A stretch of 64,000 bases of DNA from Enoplolaimus lenunculus (Eukaryota; Nematoda; Enoplea; Enoplida; Thoracostomopsidae): contig JASANG010001247.1 in the NCBI GenBank assembly GCA_030248215.1, forward strand, positions 62,001-126,000, read 5' to 3'. Under the pieces are notes generated by a model. It worked only from the letters and a program-made list of their open reading frames with translations. It was not told the origin of the DNA and ran no database searches. Position 1 is the first letter of the stretch. Each line of letters begins with the position of its first letter. Shown here one piece after another: positions 44,216 through 56,086 of this stretch. A program made the position numbers and the translations under genes.

Positions 44216-47200
44216 TTGCCTCTTTTCAAGGTCGCGGGGTTTTTCACACTTCTGTCACCGTGTTACTTGTTGAATAGCAATGAATATGGTTTTTAGGCAT
44301 TCTCCCGAACGGGTTCACTCTAAGCTAAAATGGCGTATGAACTATAATACCAAGAAATGCGTCTGACTTTTTGCTCAATTAACGCGCAAGTATTCCGGCA
44401 GTAAGTTCTTTCATGGCGAAGAACTCCATAAGGTCGACATCACTATAAATATATACTCACAGTAAATCCAATCAGTAAACATTAACTCACTCTGAGTTGA
44501 GTTGCTTATCACTCTGAGCTGATTTAATTTATAGTGAGTTGATTAGCTAACTCAGAATCGGTTGAATCAAGAACTCACAATGACTCGCGACAAGTGTGTG
44601 CAACTGAACATGTATTCTATGGAAATAAATGTACCACCGGGCGCTACGTTTTTGGCCGATCCCTCTCAGTAAGACCGAGGTTGTAGTTAGCGCTCCGAAC
44701 GTATAATACGCATATAGGTTTTAAAAGTATAAACGTGGTAACTTTTTTAAATAAAATATTTCAACATGTGAAATTGACTGAAATTATTAGCTCTCGGTTG
44801 AATCAACTCATAATTCTGAGTTCTGTCTGTCCTATTTCAGACTGAGTGATTCAACTTATTCTGCGTTAAAAACAGCTCACTGAAATTTTACAGTTTATCG
44901 GAAAACCGATCACTTATCTGTCACACTAAGCGAGCGGAGTGTACCAAACACAAATTGTGGGTGAAGGTACTCCAAACAACCACTGGAATACAATATGTAT
45001 CTCAGGTATAGAAGATGTTTAGTCACAAAACCATAGTTTTACCCGAATTTTTTGTCAATAAACAAATTCACAAACAAATAATTACTCTGTTATCGAGCGT
45101 GCCGGATTAAAATTCATCCGTATGAGTCCGTCCTTCATACTTTAAACCTGCTACCGTTTCCCTGTTTTTGTTGAAATTCAAGTGGTCAGTATGCCGCCAA
45201 TCAGACATAATCTCAAATTTGAAAATCAATTTTATGGCTGATTTAATTACAAGTTAATCTACATTTCACACCTATGTTATTGCTCTTGTCGAACGCGAGA
45301 AGGTTCAAAAATTGATATAATAATAATAATAATAAATATATTATATTCGTCCAAAGTACTTCTGTTTGATTATAAAACAATAAATCATTAGGTTGGCGGT
45401 GTCGTAAAAACAAATAAAAGATGCCAGTACTAAACTGAAATCCTTGCCAAATAAGAAATTTGTCGTTTACTGGGTCAAGGAAAGTTATTGAGAGGATGAT
45501 TGTTTTGTTGACAAATTTTATTTAAATTGAATGAAAAACTTTCGACTGTGTATGACGAAGCAGTAGACTAAAACTGATTGAGCGTAGGTGAAGGTTTCTA
45601 AACACGATTTAGGAACTGTAAATTTTCAATAGACAAGAAATATTTTATGCACCGCGAAATTCTGAATCCGTCAAAGTTTAATTTTTACTGTGGAAAACAG
45701 ATATCACTAATTTAATGTAAGTGCTAAACACAATTCAGAATACATACCTGAAACTAAATTTCAGAGTTTGATGACCATATTTGCTAAAAAGCTGAATGCT
45801 AAATACTCTGACTGGCAACACTACTCAGTGGTTGTCTTTGAAGACAAATCCTGTGTTGCAAATGAGAGCTCAACTACAAAGACACACCGCAAAATTAACA
45901 CTAAACGAACAATTATTGTTTATTTCTCACAATAAAATGTCAATTTGAAATTATACACAACCTCAATATTTCCACTGATTACACCGCTTATCGTTTAAAA
46001 TATTGTGAGAAACTTTGTTAATTTTTCACACCAACACACCAACGATAATTTTACGCTAGACCACAAGTCGTCTAAAAGGTAACTAGACAGAAAATATTCG
46101 CAAAATATTTTATATTTATAAAAATCTGAAACATAATATGCCTATAATTTTCCGGAAACAAGGACCACAACACAGTTAACGCGGTCACAATTTTGGCTAG
46201 GAAGACTCAACTATATCATTTTGCGATTGTCATACATTGTATGCATGGGTGTAACCTGGATGTCAGAAATGGAAGGCGGGGTACGTTCACTAAAAGCTTC
46301 AAAGTGGAGGTTGACCCCTGAACCACCCTGGCTACACCCTTAATTGTATAGCCAATCAAAACTAGCAGATTGCACTCATAGTATTGCTCAATAGAAATTT
46401 TTCTAAATCCCTAGTGGCGAGGCTGCCACATGCGCCTTATTGATCAGTTTTTTCAATGAGTAGCTATTAAGTAAGATTCTACTACCGCTAGCTATCATCT
46501 AAAGTTGTATACACTATACAAAAGGTGGGCTATGTCAATTATAGGGACCTTAGCACTGAAAGACGTGTATGCTGAAGGCTTACAGTCTGGGACGCTTACG
46601 CTAAGACTTGGGCTTACGGTAGGCTCATGTTCTGGTTTAGGATTAGGCTTAGCAAGCAGACCCTATAGTTAACATGGATTCTAAGAGCAATATTCTAATT
46701 ACAATACAAACTGTAACTTAAAGTTATATATTAGCACCAATTATATTATGCATAACTGTTTACAATGAGATATGCAAAATTCAGAAATACATGAATTCAA
46801 AAATACAAAGTCGTATATAGAGCGTCTCTATTGCAGTATTCGTGATAGCCATGTAATGTTTAGCAGAGCCTTAGCTTCCAGCAAATAGTAATTTGTCACC
46901 AACAAGTGTCAGCTATGGCTAATTTAGAAGAATATGCAACGGGTCAGATCTTGTGCATAAAAGAACCGCTTATATGTTGTTCTACAGGCATTTTTTCGTG
47001 TTTAATCTGACTTCAAAATCCATATGGAGTGGCATGGCGAAAATACAACACATTCTGGTACATTTTGTGAAACATGCGCACAACAAGGCAAGTTGCATAC
47101 TGTTGTCTACAATCACCAAAAGATTTATATATGTCGTAGAATGGAGACTAATAGACAACGTGTCCAACTCTGAGTCCGAATTAATAGTCTTCTATAATCC

Positions 47201-47629
47201 TCGTTGAAATCCGTAAATGGGTGAAATCCAAACATTCTAATTAGAGCGCGTAAATGTGAATTATCGTCATTAAAGTGCGAAAAGCGCTCATGATCCAAAT
47301 GGAAGTTCAGTACAGAATGGGATACAAAACCAAACATTAGGTACTCATCCATCCTCTCTTATTCGGGTTTACCAGGCAACTCTCTACGTTGCAACAATTT
47401 CCCGTCGTATTTTTTCGTTTATAAAAGTAAATCTTTACGACTTTGCGCGAATATTCATGGCAAGCTTTACCGTTCCGGAGTGCAATTAAAAACTGCTCGC
47501 CATATCGAAATCATTCATTATCGGATGTATATACAAGGGGGTTAACAGTGTGCCAAACACCCTGTTATGTATTAACAATTTTATAAAATACCGAACCGAA
47601 ATATCAGGTAACTTGATAGTTGTGTACTT
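44216..47629. other. Intergenic with repeats, no gene
   Basis: From 44450 to 44900 the motif AACTCACTCTGAGTTGA and its complement recur irregularly. Near 44600-44700 is a relative of the MITE at 3688-3950. (ATA)n lies at 45318-45345. A 75-codon - strand frame (47352-47125, MDEYLMFGFVSHS) has no recognised family. Nothing else supported. Confidence 0.35.
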
Positions 47630-47800
47630 TCGGGCCCGTAGCCAGCTCGCCTTGCTAGAGGGGGCTAAATATATTAAAGGAGGAGAATACAAGGGTTTTT
47701 GATGCCTTACAAGCAAGATTGAAATTTTTCTAGGGGAATCAAAAGTTTTCTAGGGACCGCTGAGCTCCCACCACGTTTCCCTCCCACTTATGAGCCCGCG
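47630..47800. mobile_element. GGCCGTAGCCAG-type MITE, copy at 47.6 kb
   Basis: GGGCCCGTAGCCAGCTCGCC at the left and TATGAGCCCGC at the right; the interior has AAGGGTTTTTGATGCCTTAC as in 10124-10277. Confidence 0.6.
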
Positions 47801-48458
47801 TGCCTTGCCCGAATACCTAAACGTTGACAAAATAAAATGCAATAAATTAAATACTTTGTTCAATTGCACTACAGGTTTCGAACAAAGCAGTATGGCTTTC
47901 AAGTACCTTCACGTTTTACCGTTTTCCTCTGTACTAGTTCACAGGAGAACCTACACGGTTGCTAGAAGGACTCCGTGACATGCTAGAATATTTGTACAGG
48001 GTCCAGGAACTCTTAAAATTTACGCAATAACAGAGGGGTCAACACAACCGGTAAGGTATCCGATCGTTTGGTAGGCAATCAAGAGCGAAAAGACACGCTT
48101 GTACTTGAAATATTTCAAATTGCAACTAGAAACAATTAATTTTGGTAAGATTTTCAGAATGCTGGTGACACTCCTGTATTTTTCTATGGGTATAATTTGA
48201 CACCACAGTCACGTTAAGTTAGAATTAATACAATCTTATTCATTCCAATATTACAGAAATTGAAATTGATTAAACTTTTCGGTTCAGTTTAATGGAAACG
48301 AAATCAAAGCTTGTACGCAAACTAACACGATCGTAGGCTTATTTTTCGATAACAAAAACAAGGTAACGGTTCAACGTTGGCTAATTATTTCTTCGCATGA
48401 ATTGGTGTTCACTGTTGATTCTTTAATTTTACGACGTCTTGGCATCTAGTGCATTATT

Positions 48459-48918
48459 TTAACTGGTTGCTATACAACCAATCGTCGAGTTGGAATTTGA
48501 AAACACATTATATGGTGTGGATGAAATGCAATTCTGCCAGTTTGGTGTTAATTGATTTGTTGTTGTATTGCAATAGTTGTTCGCAGTGTTACAGCCAGAT
48601 TGCAGACCTTCATAGTAGTATGCGTTCAGTTGTAGATGTGGTTGTTGTTGTTGTTGTTGTGATTGCACTGCTGTGTCTGTGGTATAATGTTGCATTGTAT
48701 TGTGTTTTATCGCCGATTGAGGTTCACTTGTGTGCAATTTGTTGCACTGTAAAACCTGCGTAGTTGCTATGCTGTTGCGTTGAGTTGAGTTGTGTTTCAG
48801 TTCAGTTGACGCACTGCAATTTTTATGCTGTTGTTGTTGGTGTTGTTGTTGTTGCTGCTGCTGCTGTTGCTGTTGCACCACATACTGCAGTTGCGCTTGT
48901 TGAAGTTGTTGATGATAA

Positions 48919-48952
<34 letters not shown>

Positions 48953-49003
48953 GCTGCTGCTGTTGTATTGCAGGAGCATAGCAAGGTGTGTGCTGTTGCT
49001 GAT

Positions 49004-49034
<31 letters not shown>

Positions 49035-50085
49035 CATTACATACTGCAGTTGCGCTTGTTGTAACTGTTGATAATGTTGTTGTTGCTGTGCAAAATCATG
49101 CAGTGATGTAGGCTGATTGTTTGCAGATAGCGATGTTATGCATTTTTTGTCCAGGGTTTCATCCGAATTTGCATCATTCAGTTTCGAGTCCATGTGATGC
49201 GGTTGGTGACGTTCCATTCGATAATGTTGGTCTGTATTTGATTGTAGTTTCAGTTGCTGTTGCGTGCCACTGTTATGGCGTAGCGCTGGTGCTGACGGTT
49301 GCACATGTGCGATTGGTTTTGATTCGTTTATATTATAAATATGGTGTTGATGTTGCTGATTCTGTTGTTCACTAATTGCATAACTGTTTGTATTATTCAT
49401 ATTATTAATATTGTTGCTATTGTTGTGGTTGTCGTCGCTGAAGCTGTTATTAATGTTATTGTTTGTATTGCTTTGGGCGTCTGTAGATTTATTCACTTTT
49501 GATGAAGCCGTTTCTTGCTTTTTGTTTTTCTGACGCCGATTTTGAAACCAAATTTTCACTTGTCGCTCGTCGACCCAATGATATAGTTCTTTAACCAGTT
49601 CAAAACGACGTTTTCTCGTGATGTATTTATTTTTGTTAAATTCAGATTCGAGTGCATTTCTGAGCCAAGCCGGATACGATTGCCGTCTATTGCGACGATC
49701 TAAAACTAAGATTATTGATGAAGTATTCCATTAAATATTAACTCAGTGGCCATTTCTAATTTTTTTACTTTTTTGTCATTAAGCGCATAAAAATTTAAAG
49801 GCATTTTATTGCTTATTCACTTATCCTGACTATTTCAACTTAGCGATCCATCAACGGTGTTTATTTACGAATTTTAGTTTTTGCCTTAAAGGTGAGCAAG
49901 ACAAGTGAAACCAAAATGTTGAAAAATGTTAAAGACCGATGGGAAAGAAGAGTGGCTGACACTAAATTAGCGTCTAATTTCTCGCTCGCACGTGAAGTTC
50001 CTTTCATCGGGTCCACACCAGCCTAGCGCCGTACAGAGATCCAAACCTAGATTTTGTTAGTAATTATTTTGAAAGTATTGATTAT

Positions 50086-50141
<56 letters not shown>

Positions 50142-50766
50142 ACTTACCGCCATTCAAAAACGCAGGATGCCAACCAATCTGTGTGTATTGTAAATGACAA
50201 TTGGGCCAATATCCAAAAGGATGTGGAGGATAATTTGCAGCAGCCGCTGAATAGAACGCCGGGTTTGAAGGCACCAGGGCTGGAGTTTGTTGAATTGCAA
50301 GCGAATCTGTCCCAGAACCTGCGACGTTGCCAACAGTTGTGCCATACAACGCGGCGCAGCCCAAAGGATTGTGAACGCCAAACTGAAATGCCGTTTCAGT
50401 GCTCGGATTTTCGTTGGTTGTTGTCGTTGTTATGAGACTGTTATCAGCGACAGAGGACAGTCTGTCTGTGGAAGTGCCAGACAAAACGATTTCCTGAACG
50501 CCGACCTCAGACGAGTTTTCCACCTCTCCAGAGTGAGTGATTTCAGATGCGTTTTCACGGGACGAGTTCGTTGCTATCATATGATTGGATAACAAGCGAT
50601 CATGAACTGGTGAAACAGAAATTGGGTTGAATATTGTTTGGTTATCATCTGGATGATCATCAGATGGCCGCGATTCTGTCTGGACGAGGTTTTCGCTTGT
50701 GGAATCTGGGATACCTTGGTATTTCTGGACGAGGTGCATATGACTGGTATTTTGTTTACGAGACAT
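48459..50766 (-). CDS. HOX-like homeobox gene A, polyglutamine-rich
   Basis: Exon 1 50766-50148 and exon 2 49699-48459 (phase 1 intron) give 619 residues. The start matches the paralogue (MSRK, then MHLVQKY). Exon 1 ends in a conserved block ([20 protein letters not shown], then [10 protein letters not shown]). The homeodomain covers about 208-269, with F at helix-1 position 20 (227) and W, N, R at 257, 260 and 262 in [14 protein letters not shown]. It is 62 residues: two extra between helix 2 and helix 3 (KELYHWVDERQ). Position 50 is Q, and NKYITRKRR resembles posterior Hox. After it come N/S-rich sequence and several Q runs of 10-12, encoded mostly by CAA. Expected to be a nuclear DNA-binding regulator. 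The exact Hox/ParaHox class is unsure. The CDS nearest in the window is its duplicate 3 kb upstream on the same strand. Confidence 0.88.
50086..50142. repeat. (AAC)n microsatellite just inside homeobox A intron
   Basis: A pure run of about 18 units starting five bases inside the exon 1 donor (GTAAG). On the gene strand it is (GTT)n and remains in the exon 1 reading frame. Confidence 0.9.
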
Positions 50767-52667
50767 AATGCAACGATGTGCAGTTGTTCCAAAAATTATT
50801 ATGTTTCGCAATTAGCACGCAGTTGAAGCAAAATATTAATAAGTATCACTTACTTATTAATTTATAACAATGAAAGCTAAGTGTTTTGCAATATCTGAAA
50901 ACGTTTCTGACGTAGATTAGATGCGGGATACAGCTTTTTTGTGCCGAGCCATCTCTTAATGGCTGAATTTGTCCTATAGCTTCATCAACAGCGGAAAACC
51001 GTTAGAAATCTTTCCCCATACATTCACTTTTCGACTAGCCCGATTCAGTAATTCAAACATTTAAAAATTGCAAGTTTTCTAAACAGACACATTATTTTTG
51101 GACAAAATGGCCTATAAAACACAGCGTACGTGTACCGTCCACAAGCAATAAAATTTAAATTTTACACCGAGAATTTTTTCGAAAATTTGTCAGTTTATCA
51201 CAAAATAGTATAATCAACAGTAATATTTTCGTAAACTGCCACCGGATTAAACAGAAGTTTTTTCTATAGCGGACCAAGGGATCAGTCTATGATTATAGCT
51301 TGAATCGTTCAAAAGTTCGCTTAAAATAACTAAAAATTAAAAATAACTTAAAATAGACGCAACCAATTATTTGAAAGTTCTCAATTTCCCATCAAAGTTA
51401 AAAATTGCAAATGTTTTATGAAACAAAACAAATATTTGTAATAGTCTATCAAACCGTTCACAACAATGAAAAAAGCGTATATTCAAACGGCAAATCTCCT
51501 ACTTTTTATCGTTGCTTAGGCCGAAAATAGACAGGTAATATATTTCTAAAATTCGTGGAAGTTTCTGAGAATTATTCACCCAAACAGGATAGCTTACTGC
51601 CTCCTAGAGGTCACTTATTCAAAGATTTCAATGTTTACTGAACTTGGAATTAAATTTTCTGTACTGAAATGTACAGCGTTTCCGAAACAATAGAATATAG
51701 TAAACATGAGCAGAGTTTATTGCAATAAATCTGATAATATGCTTGCAAATTCATGACATTGCCACTGTATTCTGTTTTGTCAAATACTTTAAAATGGCTG
51801 CAATATTTGCAATTTCAATATCTTTTAATGATGCAGCCAGTCTTAGATATTCGTGTTACGGCGGATTAGTTTCTTCCTATTTTAAGTTACATAAAATCAT
51901 GAGTATATAAAATAGGCTCGTTGGACGATGACTGTTTTTTTTTGGCTCGAAATTGTATTTAAATTTCTGTAAAACCGAAATTTTTGTTTCCTACAAAGGT
52001 ACGATTATTCGTGGAATAAGCGTAATCATATAACATATAACTGAAATAGAGTTGCGCTATCCTTTACTGTGCCGGACGCTGCTGCACACCGCCGACCGCT
52101 GCGTTGCGTTGCTAAACAAAAAGGCAAAATCTATTTGGTGGTGTGCGACAATTTTTAATAAATTTTTATCGCACCCCGCGACTACAGCGCAACCTATACT
52201 GTGCTAGTAGAAAAATCGCTAAAAATTTGCGTAAAATCAGAAAAACGCAAAGGTCCGAAAGATACAAACCCGCTTGGATTCAGCGGCTCTTGTACAAAAT
52301 GGTGTTGCTATTAATAGAATTGCTTTATCTAAACTTGCTTATTAACTCATGGCGTAACAAACGTACTTTTGAGTGGCGAAATGTAGTATAAGTAGATTCC
52401 TAATTCTAAACGTAGCCTTCGCGTAAAGCTAAGGCTGCAACTAAACCTAGGCTTAACACAAAGCCAACAAAATAATGTAAAGGCTAAGCTTACTCTATTG
52501 CAGTTGGCTGAAAAACTTTACGCCTCTCAAAGCAACATGGCCCAACACAGCACTAACAGCATTTGACAAACATCATGAATTGAACTTGCATATACCTGCG
52601 CGGTTGCATAATCTCATCATTGCTTTAGCTTATCTACAATAGTATTTTTGAATATCAGAACAAATTA
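50767..52667. other. Spacer between homeobox duplicates
   Basis: AT-rich with no recognised gene. The 5' flank of gene A should be here. A GCTTAGG-like element in reverse orientation (GCCTTCGCGTAAAGC..AAACCTAGGC) lies at about 52410-52545. The + strand frame 52143-52391 is basic and unassigned. Confidence 0.4.
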
Positions 52668-53101
52668 CTGTAGTGACTCGAATAAGAAGGGGGACTAATA
52701 TTTATTTGGCCTGTCCAGAGAATACCTCTTTGTTATTAGTTTACGAACTGTTATATATTTTTAACCCACCCTTCGCCGCCTTCGTTAGTTATATATCAAG
52801 TACTGACATTATCTGTTGAATTAAACCGGTTTCTTGTATCAAAAGCTTGAGCGATAGTACAAGGCTATACATAGTAATGTACTTTCAAAACTTAAGTAGG
52901 CTTTAATGTTTCAAACTCGACTTTATCTTATCCTGAAGTTATGCACTACTATTACGGATAATGGACATTATAAACTCTAGTTTTGGTTTAGGGACTCTAT
53001 CAGCTTACAGATTCTTATTAGGGATACTACTCCTACTGATTGGGACTCAAATTGGGGGCCCCTCCTATTACATCCTCCCCTCTATATACGGGTCGCTACA
53101 G
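52668..53101 (+). mobile_element. CTGTAGTGACC-family MITE, copy 3
   Basis: CTGTAGTGACTCGAATAAGA at the left and TATACGGGTCGCTACAG at the right. It lies between the homeobox duplicates; its last 30 bp are repeated at 53281-53311. Confidence 0.75.
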
Positions 53102-53488
53102 CATATTAGGCAATCTAGGATCAAAAATAAACAACGAGATCAGGAGATCAGATGCATCCAGCGGGATTAAACACACCTTTCCAACCGTGCGCTACATGCA
53201 AAATTGCGTTTCGTAACATTTGTCAGCCTGTCTGCCCCTACTCCCCGTCAGAAATTTCTGGATTCGCCAAGCACACAAAACATCCTCCCCTCTATATACG
53301 GGTCGCTACAGCATATTAGGCAATCTAGGATCTAGGAAATTGAGTACATTTTACGTATCGAGTGAGATCAGATGCATCCAGCGGGATTAAACACACCTTT
53401 CCAACCGTGCGCTACATGCAAAATTGCGTTTCGTAACATTTGTCAGCCTGTCTGCCCCTACTCCCCGTCAGAAATTTCTGGATTCGCC
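53071..53488. repeat. Recent tandem duplication of about 215 bp
   Basis: Segments 53071-53122 and 53281-53332 match, and 53146-53268 matches 53366-53488 over 123 bp without visible differences. Offsets are 210 and 220 bp, so the two copies differ by a short replaced segment. The first copy includes the right end of the MITE at 52668-53101. Confidence 0.9.
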
Positions 53489-53834
53489 GCTGCACACAAA
53501 TACTTTAAATATATAGTGTATTCGTACAAAAACAGTCACTACACACAGAATAACGTGTGAAAAAAATAATTTCGGTACATATACCACTAAGCCTCCTCCT
53601 GGCTACACCTCTGCCATTAATCCAAAATTGTATTCAACTGCTGAACATGATAGCAAGGTAACAACTAAAATTTTACACCGCACCTGTTTGTTTATGTTTT
53701 CTTGATCGTTTCGTCACCATTTACACTGATTTCTCCTCGATCTACAGTTTTGCAAAGAGAGACGAAACAAATGTAAGTGTAAACATATTCATAGTGTTTT
53801 CTGTAAGGATCTCACGCTCGGAGTTAATTAGATT

Positions 53835-53991
53835 CTATTGGGGCAATTGCTGAGAAGAAGATACAAATTGTGTAGTTTGAATGCAATTATGCAAGTATGG
53901 AGTTACAGGATTCGTTGTTGTATTGCAATAGTTGGACATGTTGCTGTTGCCAAGTTGCGATCCTCCATAGTATGCGTTGAATTGTAGAAGC

Positions 53992-54058
<67 letters not shown>

Positions 54059-54060
54059 GC

Positions 54061-54097
<37 letters not shown>

Positions 54098-54291
54098 GAT
54101 GATGATGATGCGTTACATATTGTAGTTGTGCCTCTTGTAGTTGTTGATAATACTGTTGTTGTTGTTGTTGTTGTTGTTGTTGTCGTTGTTGTGCTGGAGC
54201 AAAATAAGGTGCGTGCTGATGTTTTAGTTCATTTGCTGTTTCACTGCTATGCGGTTGCTGCTGCTGCTGTTGTGCTGGTTGCTGCTGCTGC

Positions 54292-54355
<64 letters not shown>

Positions 54356-55432
54356 GCATTACATACTGCAGCTGCGCTTGTTGTAATTGTTGATAATATT
54401 GTTGATGCTGCTGTGAAGAAGCATGCATTGATGCAGCATGGTTGTTTGCAGACAGCAAGGTTGTGCAGTTTTTGCCCAGGGTCTCATCTGAATTTGTATC
54501 ATTCAGTTTCGAGTCCGTATGATGTGATTGCGTTTTGTGAAGTTCCATCCGATAATGTTGGTTTGTATTTGATTGCAGTGGCAATTGTTGTTGCGCGCCG
54601 TTGTTATGATGTAGGGCTGGTGCTGACGGTTGCACATGTGCGATTGGTTTGGACTCGCTTCCATTATGGATGTGATGGTGATGTTGCTGATTCTGTTGGA
54701 CACTGATTGCATAACTGTTTGTATTATTAATGTTATTATTGTTGCTATTGTTGTGGTTGTCGTCGCTGAAGCTGTTATTAATGTTATTGTTTGTATTGCT
54801 TTCGGCGTCTGTAGATTTATTCACTTTTGATGAAGCAGTTTCTTGCTTTTTGTTTTTCTGACGCCGATTTTGAAACCAAATTTTCACTTGTTTCTCGTCG
54901 ACGCAATGCCATATTTCTTCAACGAGTTCAAAACGACGTTTCCTCGTGATGTATTTATTTTTGTGAAATTCAGATTCGAGTGCGTTTCTGAGCCAAGCCG
55001 GATACGTTTGTCGTCCTTTACGACGTTCTGAAACTGAGATTTTTTAATAAATTTCTTCAAATTTTAAAAGTCAGTGGCCATTGCTCATTTTTCGCTTGAT
55101 TTTGTTGTTAAGGGCATATGAACATAAAGCATTCTATTCAAAACTCAAAAATCGAAACCTAGTGCAAGTAACAACTTTTATACAATGCGAAAAAAAGGTA
55201 CGTGCATGTCAATATATTTTAAGTTTTTTATCCAAACCACTAAACATTAAATTAGTGTCTGATTTCTCGCTTTCATCGCTCGTGAATTTGCTCCCATCAT
55301 ATATTGTGCCAGCTTCTACTGGCGGATGCAATCGGGTTTACAGCTGCATAGCGCCCTTATAGAGATCCAAACCAAGAATTTGTCACTAATTAGTTTGAAC
55401 GTATTGTTTATAACAACAACAACAACAACAGC

Positions 55433-55473
<41 letters not shown>

Positions 55474-56086
55474 ACTTACCGCCATTTAAAAACGCTGGAT
55501 GCCAGCCAAACGGGGTGTATTGTAAATGATAACCGGGCCAATATCCAAAAGGATGTGGAGGATAATTTGCAGCAGCCGCTGAATAGAACGCCGGGTTTGA
55601 AGGCACCAGGGCTGGAGTTTGTTGAATTGCAACCGAATCGGTTTCAGGATCCGCAACGTTGCTAACAGTTGCGCCATACAACGCGGCGCAACCCAAAGGA
55701 TTGTGATCGCTAAGCTGAAGTGCCGTTTCAGTGCTTGGATTTTCGTTGGTTGTTGCTGCTGTTGTGAGACTGTTATCAGCGACAGAGGACAGTCTGTTTG
55801 TGGAAGTACCAGACAAAACGCCGTTCCGATCGCCGGATTCTTCAGTCTCAGAAGCATTTTCGATTTCGGAAGCATTTTCACTGGTGCTGATCGTTGCTAT
55901 CATACGATTAGGTAACAAACCACCATGAACTGGTGAACTAGAATCTGGGTTGAATGATGTTTGGTGTTTGCCTGGATTATTGCATGTCCGGGATTCGGTC
56001 TGGACGAGTTCACCGTTTGCAGAATCCGGGATACGTCTGTATTTCTGGACGAGATGCATGGTATCGCTGCTTCTTTTGCGGGACAT
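53835..56086 (-). CDS. HOX-like homeobox gene B, longer polyglutamine
   Basis: Exon 1 56086-55480 and exon 2 55027-53835 (phase 1) give 599 residues. Organisation and sequence parallel gene [17 protein letters not shown] start, identical [20 protein letters not shown] block, intron at the same codon. The homeodomain (about 204-265) reads GRQTYPAW at its N-terminal arm, closer to canonical Hox than gene A, has [11 protein letters not shown] with the same two extra residues, and [14 protein letters not shown]. Downstream are Q runs of about 27 and over 30, the latter from an almost uninterrupted CAA array near 53990-54100, plus HHHH. The C-terminus ([12 protein letters not shown]) resembles gene A's. 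An in-frame ATG exists 23 codons upstream, not chosen because gene A starts at MSRK. Neighbour and duplicate of gene A. Confidence 0.88.
55411..55474. repeat. (AAC)n microsatellite just inside homeobox B intron
   Basis: Same position as in gene A, five bases from the donor, about 20 units with one GCA interruption. In frame with exon 1 as valine codons on the gene strand. Confidence 0.9.

Noticed and set aside
48764-49111. + strand polyvaline and polyleucine frames across 48764-49111 and 54128-54706
   Set aside because: They are antisense shadows of the CAA/CAG glutamine codons of the homeobox genes.
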